NCBI GenBank assembly: GCA_040905665.1
Contig: JBBDRD010000044.1
Coordinates: forward strand, 1 to 64,000
Direction: 5' to 3'
Source of the DNA: DASVCN01 sp040905665
Lineage (GTDB): Bacteria; Deinococcota; Deinococci; Deinococcales; Trueperaceae
Length of the DNA: 64,000 bases
Of this stretch, positions 20,551 to 26,588 are shown piece by piece; within the stretch, counting starts at the first letter, position 1; each line of letters begins with the position of its first letter. The notes beneath the pieces are model-generated. The model had not been told where the DNA came from. It did not search any database and worked only from the letters and a program-made list of their open reading frames with translations. Made by a program: the position numbers and the translations under genes.

Positions 20551-20625
20551 GCAAACGATCATTGCGCGCACGATCATTGCGCAAACTATCATTGCGCGCA
20601 CGATCATTGCGCGCACGACCATTGC
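20551..20625. repeat. Five 15-bp tandem repeats between dciA and gpmI
   Basis: Five contiguous units with consensus GCGCACGATCATTGC (copies differ at one to three positions; GCAAACGATCATTGC and GCAAACTATCATTGC are variants). On the gene strand the array starts 29 bp after the dciA stop and ends ~50 bp before the gpmI ATG. There are no spacers, so this is not a CRISPR array. Function unknown. Confidence 0.85.
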
Positions 20626-20654
20626 TCAAACCAATCCAGCCTAGCAGGTCTCTC

Positions 20655-21497
20655 TCAGCTCCAGTGCCCCAGCACCCGCGCCACCCGCGTGGGCAAAGTA
20701 GCGAGGTCGCTGTCGACTAGCTGTTCCGGGTGCTTGTCAAGGCGCAGCGCCAAGAAGCAGCGCGCCACCGTCTCCAGTTGCGGCCGCAGCCCAACGTCGG
20801 CCAGCACCTGCGGAAGCAGTTCCCGTAAGGTCGCCTCTAGGTCCTGTGCCGCCAGCATCACGGCGACTGCCCGCTGGTCCTCCGAGAGAAATAGGGTATC
20901 GGCAGTGGGGTCTACCGCCAACTTTAGGGCGGCGCTTTGGACCTGTGTTGCAGCGGCATAGCGCCGGCAGGTGCTGCACAACCCCGGTTCAGGAGCGAGT
21001 GCGTCGCAGATGGGGCAGCTCGCCCATCCTTCCGCCTTGCGTCGGGCGCGATACGCCAGCATCGAATGCGCCGCCTGCATGGCCGGCTGGGATAGCTCCT
21101 CAGGCAGCTCCAGCTCCCCCAGGGCCCGGGTGAGCTTAGACAGGTGGTGGGGATCGACTGGTGCGGGCGCCTCACTTACCGCCTCCGGCTCCTCCTGCTC
21201 TATCCGCCTGCCGGTCTGGAAGCGGATATCGCGCACCTCTCGTGCTCCGAACTTGCCCTGGAACACGTCGAGGAACCGTTTGCGCTGCAGGGTCAGGTGC
21301 ATGGCCGTCTCGGAGTCGGGCACATCGATGAAAAGTACGCCTTCGACCAGGTTACGCGCCCGAGTGAACCGAGCCAGGTGACTGCCGGCCACCTGCGGCC
21401 ACAGCAGCACCGCCTGAGCACGCTTGAGGGAACGCTTCATGCCGCCACGGCGGAAGACCTCGGCCAGCAGCTCGGAGACGTGCGTGTCGCTAGCCAT
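20655..21497 (-). CDS. dciA: DciA-like (DUF721) protein with CxxC pair
   Basis: 280 residues. The N-terminal ~100 residues are a DUF721/DciA domain (LLAEVFRRGGMKRSLKRAQA, then VLLWPQVAGSHLARFTRA, LFIDVPDSETAMHLTLQRKR), the replicative-helicase loader found where dnaC/dnaI are absent. The central part has two CxxC pairs (CPICDALAPEPGLCSTC) that look like a small zinc ribbon, followed by a helical C-terminus. The zinc motif and extra length are unusual for DciA. It overlaps recF by 8 bp, the classic location of this gene. Confidence 0.8.
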   Translation of the reverse strand: MASDTHVSELLAEVFRRGGMKRSLKRAQAVLLWPQVAGSHLARFTRARNLVEGVLFIDVPDSETAMHLTLQRKRFLDVFQGKFGAREVRDIRFQTGRRIEQEEPEAVSEAPAPVDPHHLSKLTRALGELELPEELSQPAMQAAHSMLAYRARRKAEGWASCPICDALAPEPGLCSTCRRYAAATQVQSAALKLAVDPTADTLFLSEDQRAVAVMLAAQDLEATLRELLPQVLADVGLRPQLETVARCFLALRLDKHPEQLVDSDLATLPTRVARVLGHWS

Positions 21498-22533
21498 GCT
21501 CCACCACCCCGCCCTCGATGCGCATTATGTGGTCGTACTCGTGAGGTGGCTCGGTACCGGTCACCAGGGCCTGATTCGCGTTCCGCACGAGACGCAGCAA
21601 GAACTCACGGCGCGACGTATCGAGTTCGGCGCTAAAGTCATCGAGGAGTAGAACCGGCGACTCCTCGTGGCGCTGCTCCAGAAGACGAAACTCCGCGACC
21701 CGCAGAGCCAATGCGGCGGTACGGGCTTCGCCGCGCGAGGCGTAAGCCTGAGCGCTGTGCCCTCCCAGTTCGATGCCCAGATCGCTGCGGTGAGGACCAA
21801 CCGCGGTGACACCACGGGAACGTTCCTCAGCCCGACCGGAAAGCAAGGCGTCCCCCAACGATCCGGTCCAGGAGCGTTTTAGGGACACCTCTAAAGTCGC
21901 CCCACTTCCCGCTATCGATTGGTACGCGGCCGCTGCCAGCTCGGTAACCCGTTTGATCGCCCGCTCGCGCAGACCGTCTATTTCCTGGCCGAACTCAACG
22001 AACCTCTCGCTCCATACATCGACATCGGCGTCCCCCAAGCCGGCTCGCAGCGCGGCATTGCGCTGCTCCAACACTCGTGCGAAGGCGCGCGACACTACTG
22101 AGTAGCGGGGCGACAAGCGGCCCAGGAGCGAATCGAGGTAGGCCCGCCGGAGTGAGGGGGAGCCGTGAACCAGGTCCGCATCCTCCGGGGTAATGAGCAC
22201 TGCAGCGCTTATTCGTGAGATGTCGATGACCCTGACCGATTGGCCGTCCAGTCTGAGGCTCTTGCGGCCCGGGCTCAAACCCACCTCGATGCTGCTCGAG
22301 CCGTCGTCATGATCCAACTGCGCACCTACGAAGCCCTGCTCCTCGCCGATCCGCACGTTCTCGGCTATCTTGCCGCCGGGTAATTCACCGGTGAGGCCCA
22401 GATAGCAGGCCTCCAGCAGGTTGGACTTGCCCGCGCCGTTGCTCCCGGCAATTGCGGTAAGACCGGCGCACGGCTCTAGCTTGGGCGTGCTCAGGTTACG
22501 GAAATTGAGCTGCGTGAGGCTGCGCAGGACCAC
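21490..22533 (-). CDS. recF: DNA replication and repair protein RecF
   Basis: 347 residues; SMC-like ATPase that loads RecA at gaps together with RecOR. Walker A GSNGAGKSN is at residues 30-38, a QSVRVIDISRISAAVLITPE segment is typical of RecF, and Walker B LLLDDFSAELD is near the C-terminus. The start is GTG 22533, with TACACT only 5 bp upstream, so the message is predicted to be leaderless. The gene is divergent from sufS, which has the same -10 hexamer. It overlaps the downstream dciA. Confidence 0.96.
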   Translation of the reverse strand: MVLRSLTQLNFRNLSTPKLEPCAGLTAIAGSNGAGKSNLLEACYLGLTGELPGGKIAENVRIGEEQGFVGAQLDHDDGSSSIEVGLSPGRKSLRLDGQSVRVIDISRISAAVLITPEDADLVHGSPSLRRAYLDSLLGRLSPRYSVVSRAFARVLEQRNAALRAGLGDADVDVWSERFVEFGQEIDGLRERAIKRVTELAAAAYQSIAGSGATLEVSLKRSWTGSLGDALLSGRAEERSRGVTAVGPHRSDLGIELGGHSAQAYASRGEARTAALALRVAEFRLLEQRHEESPVLLLDDFSAELDTSRREFLLRLVRNANQALVTGTEPPHEYDHIMRIEGGVVEHG

Positions 22534-22538
22534 AAGTC

Positions 22539-22544
22539 AGTGTA
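22539..22544 (-). promoter_or_regulatory. Leaderless-type -10 of recF
   Basis: TACACT on the minus strand ends 5 bp before the GTG start. No ribosome binding site is present, and there is no recognisable -35. Confidence 0.65.
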
Positions 22545-22635
22545 CCGTCCCTCTGCGAAACAGGCCCGTCCGGACGGCAGTAACCGAGCAGGTGCGGGCA
22601 ATGGTCTACACGCTTCTCGGAATGATTCCGACAGG

Positions 22636-22644
22636 TGATACACT
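22636..22644 (+). promoter_or_regulatory. Extended -10 of sufS
   Basis: TGATACACT has the TGn extension plus the TACACT hexamer and ends 7 bp before the sufS ATG, predicting a leaderless transcript. No -35 is visible, as expected for an extended -10 promoter. Confidence 0.7.
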
Positions 22645-22651
22645 TCAAACC

Positions 22652-23887
22652 ATGACTCAGCTCGACAGCGCCCGGCTGCGAAGTGACTTTCCCATCCTGG
22701 AGCGGGAAATCAATGGCCACCCGCTGGTCTACTTCGACAACGCAGCCTCTTCACAAAAGCCACGACAGGTGGTCGAGGCGATGGTGGACTATTACTACCG
22801 AAGCCACGCCAACGTACACCGTGGAGCGCACACGCTGGCGGTCGAGGCGAGCGAACTGTACGAGGCGGCGCGACTGAAGGTGGCTCGCTTCATCAACGCC
22901 CCCGATGCCGCCTCCCTTATCTTCACGCGCAATACGACCGAAGCGATAAACCTGGTGGCCGACAGCTGGGGGCGACACAACCTGGGGCCAGGCGACGAGG
23001 TAGTCATCGGCGTGGCCGAACACCACGCCAACCTGGTTCCCTGGCAGAGGGTGGTGGCAGAAAGAGGCGCACGGTTGCGGGCGGTACCGCTGACAGGTGA
23101 CCACCGCTTCGACATGAGCGCCTACCGTGCCCTGTTGAGCGAGAAGACCAGACTGGTCGCGACATGGCACATGAGCAACATGTTGGGTGGAATCAACCCG
23201 GTCGCCGAGATCGCCAAGTTGGCGCATGAGGTGGGGGCGTTGGTACTGGTCGATGGTGCTCAGGCCGCACCGCACATGCCTGTCGACGTCCAGGCTTTGG
23301 GGGCCGATTTCTATGCCCTGAGTGGACACAAGATGTGTGGCCCCACCGGCGCGGGGGCGTTGTGGGGTAAGGCGGATATCCTTCGTGAAATGCCGCCCTT
23401 TCTAAGCGGTGGATCGATGATCCGGCGCGTGGAGATCGAAGGAAGCAGCTATGCCGATATTCCCATGCGATTCGAGGCCGGCACCCCTAACATTGCCGAA
23501 GCGGTGGGCATGGGAGCCGCCGTCGACTATCTCGAGGCGATCGGCATGGACCGGATTTTTGAGCATGACCAGGCGCTGCTCCGCTACGCACTCGCCAAGC
23601 TACGCGAACTCGACGGCGTGGTCCTCTATGGGCCCCAGGGAGAGGATCGCGGGGGAATAATCGCGTTCAACGTCGAGGGCGCGCATCCACACGACATCGC
23701 GTCCGTCCTCGATCAGGAGGGGATTGCGATACGTGCCGGCCACCACTGCGCGCAGCCACTCATTCGCGCGATAGGAACCCAAGCTACCGCCCGCGCCAGC
23801 TTCTACTTCTACAACACGGAAGAAGAGATCGACCGATTCGTGGAGGCGGTCGTGAAGTCGCGCGATTTCTTCGGGGCTTTCGGCTGA
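22652..23887 (+). CDS. sufS: SufS-type cysteine desulfurase
   Basis: 411 residues from ATG 22652; the frame stays open further upstream but the family begins at TQLDSARLRSDFPILEREIN. It is a PLP enzyme that takes sulfur from cysteine for Fe-S cluster assembly. The PLP lysine is Lys227 in ALSGHKMCGPTGAGALWG, and the catalytic cysteine is Cys366 in AGHHCAQP, as in group II (SufS) enzymes. sufU follows 115 bp downstream, so the pair forms the sulfur-transfer step. The spacer between them is filled with 15-bp repeats. Confidence 0.97.
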   Translation: MTQLDSARLRSDFPILEREINGHPLVYFDNAASSQKPRQVVEAMVDYYYRSHANVHRGAHTLAVEASELYEAARLKVARFINAPDAASLIFTRNTTEAINLVADSWGRHNLGPGDEVVIGVAEHHANLVPWQRVVAERGARLRAVPLTGDHRFDMSAYRALLSEKTRLVATWHMSNMLGGINPVAEIAKLAHEVGALVLVDGAQAAPHMPVDVQALGADFYALSGHKMCGPTGAGALWGKADILREMPPFLSGGSMIRRVEIEGSSYADIPMRFEAGTPNIAEAVGMGAAVDYLEAIGMDRIFEHDQALLRYALAKLRELDGVVLYGPQGEDRGGIIAFNVEGAHPHDIASVLDQEGIAIRAGHHCAQPLIRAIGTQATARASFYFYNTEEEIDRFVEAVVKSRDFFGAFG

Positions 23888-23888
23888 G

Positions 23889-23993
23889 GACACCGCTCAT
23901 TCGGATACCGCTCATTCGGATACCGCTCACTCTCACTTAAGTAACGTTCGCTTGAGTACCACTCGGTTAAGTACCACTCGGTCAAGTACGAAG
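23889..23993. repeat. Seven contiguous 15-bp units, two families, between sufS and sufU
   Basis: Starting one base after the sufS stop come three units like GATACCGCTCATTCG (23889-23933), then four like CGCTTGAGTACCACT (23934-23993; the first is the most diverged). All seven keep exact 15-bp phase. The array ends 9 bp before the sufU ATG and the last unit provides part of its purine-rich ribosome site. No protein-coding sense is apparent. Confidence 0.85.
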
Positions 23994-24002
23994 AGGAAAA
24001 CC

Positions 24003-24446
24003 ATGTCGCTGCTCGACACGCTTTACAAGGAGATAATCCTCGACCATTACAAGCGCCCGCGCAACCATGGCGAACTCGACCCACACACGGTGCGGCACGA
24101 GGGCCTCAACCCGTCGTGCGGTGATGAACTCGAGCTCTACCTGCTCGTCGAAGGGGAAACCGTGCGCGCGGTGAAGTTCGTGGGTCAAGGGTGCGCCATT
24201 AGCCAGGCCTCGGCAAGCATGATGACGCAAGCACTAAAGGGTTTATCCGTGGAGGGGGCGAAAGCGCTGGCCGGCGACTTCAAGAACATGATCCATGGGC
24301 AGGAGCCCAGCGAGAGCCTGGGCGACCTCAAACTACTCCAGGGGATCAGCAAACTGCACGCCCGCGTGAAATGCGCGACCCTCCCCTGGGTCACCCTCAC
24401 CGAGGCCTTGGACAGCCCCGAGGTGGCCACGCAGCAGCAGGAATAA
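24003..24446 (+). CDS. sufU: SufU-type sulfurtransferase / Fe-S assembly protein
   Basis: 147 residues. SufU accepts persulfide sulfur from SufS at a zinc site and passes it to the SufBCD scaffold. The zinc ligands Cys39, Asp41 (NPSCGDE), Cys64 (GQGCAIS) and Cys124 (VKCATLPW) are all present, and the ~18-residue insertion between the second and third cysteines that marks SufU rather than IscU is visible. The ATG follows AAGAGGAA. It is convergent with divIVA. sufBCD are not in the window. Confidence 0.93.
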   Translation: MSLLDTLYKEIILDHYKRPRNHGELDPHTVRHEGLNPSCGDELELYLLVEGETVRAVKFVGQGCAISQASASMMTQALKGLSVEGAKALAGDFKNMIHGQEPSESLGDLKLLQGISKLHARVKCATLPWVTLTEALDSPEVATQQQE

Positions 24447-24460
24447 TTGCAGGCTTGGCG

Positions 24461-24979
24461 CTACTTGCTCTCGGTCGTCGCTGCCGGCGTTTGCGGCCGC
24501 GCGGCTCCCGCACCGTCCGGGTTCGTGCTACGCCTCGCCTCGGGTTGATCGAGTGTGCGATCGTAGGCCCGCAACAGCCCGCGGAACTGCTCGCGAAAGA
24601 GCTGCTGCTCTCGCTCCAGCCGGGACAGCTCCGCCCTCGTAGAGCGCAACCTGGTTTCGGCTTCGCGCAGCATGTTGGTGCGCTGGCCGTCCGCTTCACG
24701 AAGTATCAGCGACGCCTCGTGCTTGGCGTTCTCCTTGATCTCGTTGGCAATTCGCTCGGCGGCGATCACGGCCCGCTTGAGCTCCACTTCGCCCACCTGC
24801 AGCTCTTCGATCCGTCCGTCACGCTTCTTCAACTCGTCACGGAGAGACTGGTTGTCCCGCAGGGTCTCCTCCAACTGCTCCGACACCCGCTCCAGGAACT
24901 CCCGCACCTGGCGCTTGCCGAAGCCGCCAACCGAAGTCGTGAACTCCATGTGTTCGATATCGAGTGGACTCAGTTTCAC
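24461..24979 (-). CDS. divIVA: DivIVA-domain protein
   Basis: 172 residues. The N-terminal LSPLDIEHMEFTTSVGGFGK, then RQVREFLERV, is the DivIVA membrane-curvature-sensing domain, followed by ~100 residues of coiled coil and a Pro/Ala/Thr-rich disordered tail. DivIVA marks the septum and recruits division or cell-wall partners. The GTG start overlaps the yggS stop (GTGA), so translation is coupled in the order pnp, yggS, divIVA. The yggS-divIVA association is also seen in Gram-positive division clusters. Confidence 0.9.
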   Translation of the reverse strand: MKLSPLDIEHMEFTTSVGGFGKRQVREFLERVSEQLEETLRDNQSLRDELKKRDGRIEELQVGEVELKRAVIAAERIANEIKENAKHEASLILREADGQRTNMLREAETRLRSTRAELSRLEREQQLFREQFRGLLRAYDRTLDQPEARRSTNPDGAGAARPQTPAATTESK

Positions 24980-25629
24980 GCGCTGCTCCCCTCGAATAGG
25001 GCCGTTCCTACTCGCACGATCGTCGCACCCTCTTCGATCGCGACTTCAAAATCGTTGCTCATGCCCATCGAGAGATCCACCAGGCCAAGCTTATCACGCA
25101 GCTCTCGAAGCCCGGCGAATACGGGTCTGATGCTCTCCGGGTCCTCTGCCCAAGGTGCCATGGTCATAAGCCCGGTTACCTTGAGAAACTGCAGTCCGCG
25201 AGCGTACTCGACGAGCTCCTCTGCTTCGGCTATTCCCGCCCCCCGCTTGCTCTCCTCTTGAGCGACGTTGACCTCCACCAGCACCCGGAAGACGTGCTCG
25301 AGACGGGCGCCCTGGCTGTGCAGTTCGTCGGCCAGGCGGGCTGAGTTGAGCGAGTGGATCGTATGAAAGGGCCGACAGTACTTCACCTTGTTGCGTTGGA
25401 GGTTGCCGATAAAATGCCATTCGATTCCCTCATCAGCCAGCTGCCCGGCCTTCTCGCGCCACTCCTGAATACGACTCTCGCCCAAAACGAGGCACCCCTG
25501 CCGCACGACCTTCTGCTCTATCTCGCCTACAGTGCGCCCCTTGGTTACTGCGACCAGCTTGACACCGGCAGGGTCCCGTCCCGCTCGGGCGCAGGCGGCG
25601 GCAATCCGGTTTGTCACCTCGGCAAGCAA
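24976..25629 (-). CDS. yggS: YggS/PLPBP pyridoxal-phosphate homeostasis protein
   Basis: 217 residues, single-domain PLP-binding TIM barrel. Lys30 in VKLVAVTKG forms the Schiff base; WHFIGNLQRNKVKY, then HTIHSLNS, LVEVNVAQEESKRG and DLSMGMSNDFEVAIEEGATI are the family signature blocks. It has no known catalytic reaction and buffers PLP and amino-acid metabolism. The start is TTG 25629, two bases after the pnp stop codon; a GTG four codons in is the alternative. Confidence 0.93.
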   Translation of the reverse strand: MLAEVTNRIAAACARAGRDPAGVKLVAVTKGRTVGEIEQKVVRQGCLVLGESRIQEWREKAGQLADEGIEWHFIGNLQRNKVKYCRPFHTIHSLNSARLADELHSQGARLEHVFRVLVEVNVAQEESKRGAGIAEAEELVEYARGLQFLKVTGLMTMAPWAEDPESIRPVFAGLRELRDKLGLVDLSMGMSNDFEVAIEEGATIVRVGTALFEGSSA

Positions 25630-25631
25630 GG

Positions 25632-26498
25632 CTAGAGTTCCGGCAGGAGCGACCGAACCAAATGCCGAAACACGTCGCCGGAACGTTCGGCCATGGCCAC
25701 GACCTCATCGCCGCTTACGTGTTCAGTGGCGTCGGGCAGAGCCATATCGGTTATGCAGGAGATCCCAAGCACCCTCATCCCCTCGTGCCGGGCAACCGTC
25801 ACTTCATGCACGGTGGACATGCCAATCGCATCGGCTCCCCACTTCCGGTAGGCGCGCAGTTCGGCACGCGTAGCGTAGGAGGGACCCGAGACCGCCAGGT
25901 ACACCCCCTCGCGCAGAGTGATCGCTTCGCGGCGCGCCACCTCGCGCGCCAACGTCGCATAATCGGGGTCGTAACAGTCGAACATCACCGGGAAGCGCGG
26001 TCCCCCTTCGTCGTCGTTCGGTCCGATCAAGGCATTGGCGCCGGTAGCGTTTATGAAGTCGCTCTGTAGCATCAAGTCGCCCGCCTGCCAGCTGCTTTCG
26101 AGGCCGCCGCAGGCGTTGGAAACGATCAAGCTGGAGGCGCCCAGGGCGTGCATGAGCCGCACCGGAAAACCGATCGCCTTGGCGCTCACCCCGTCGTAAA
26201 GATGAACTCTACCCTTCATCGCCACCACGGAGCGGCCGGCCAGCCTGCCCAAATAGAGTTCTCCGGCGTGTCCCGGCGCAGTAGAGCGAGTCATGCCAGG
26301 TATCTCGTCGTAGGGAACTATAGCTTCGGTCTCGATCTCGTCCGCCAGAGGGCCCAATCCCGAGCCGAGAATCAATGCGACCTGGGGCGTCAATGCCGTT
26401 TCCTGGCGAACTCGCTCGAGGGCCTGGGAGAGAGTAGCCCTGTTGGCGCTAGTCGTTTCGAATATGGGTATCTCCCGTGAATTGTCCCGTAACAGCAT
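25632..26498 (-). CDS. Purine nucleoside phosphorylase (class II)
   Basis: 288 residues; cleaves purine ribonucleosides with phosphate to base and ribose 1-phosphate. Class II (trimeric PNP/MTAP fold) motifs include VALILGSGLGPLADEIE, GMTRSTAPGHAGELYLGRLA, VMKGR-type VAMKGRVHLYDG, VSNACGGL, LAVSGPSYATRAELRAYRKW and GMSTVHEVTVARHEGMRVLG. The ATG is preceded by TATCAT 6 bp upstream (leaderless type). It heads the operon with yggS and divIVA and is divergent from bamA. Confidence 0.95.
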   Translation of the reverse strand: MLLRDNSREIPIFETTSANRATLSQALERVRQETALTPQVALILGSGLGPLADEIETEAIVPYDEIPGMTRSTAPGHAGELYLGRLAGRSVVAMKGRVHLYDGVSAKAIGFPVRLMHALGASSLIVSNACGGLESSWQAGDLMLQSDFINATGANALIGPNDDEGGPRFPVMFDCYDPDYATLAREVARREAITLREGVYLAVSGPSYATRAELRAYRKWGADAIGMSTVHEVTVARHEGMRVLGISCITDMALPDATEHVSGDEVVAMAERSGDVFRHLVRSLLPEL

Positions 26499-26504
26499 GT
26501 CGCA

Positions 26505-26510
26505 ATGATA
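26505..26510 (-). promoter_or_regulatory. Leaderless-type -10 of the phosphorylase operon
   Basis: TATCAT on the minus strand, 6 bp before the ATG; no ribosome site. Confidence 0.6.
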
Positions 26511-26576
26511 ACCGGAGCGCCAACATGCCCGGCGCGGAACCGCGACTGTGGCGCAAGATTCTCACCATTGCTCGGT

Positions 26577-26582
26577 TACACT
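26577..26582 (+). promoter_or_regulatory. Leaderless-type -10 of bamA
   Basis: TACACT ends 6 bp before the ATG at 26589, with no ribosome site. It also decides the start: the in-frame ATG at 26505 lies upstream of this promoter and would add non-homologous residues before the signal peptide. Confidence 0.65.
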
Positions 26583-26588
26583 ACCGAC

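Noticed and set aside
20551..20625. CRISPR array
   Set aside because: Units are 15 bp, directly adjacent and without unique spacers; no cas genes nearby.
20416..20961. Plus-strand open frame with repeated His-Asp-His-Cys peptides, possible metal-binding protein
   Set aside because: The peptide repeats are only the translation of the 15-bp DNA array; the frame overlaps gpmI and dciA antisense and has no ribosome site.
23809..24084. Minus-strand frame with repeated Tyr-Leu-Thr-Glu-Trp peptides
   Set aside because: Again a translation of the 15-bp array between sufS and sufU, overlapping both genes antisense.
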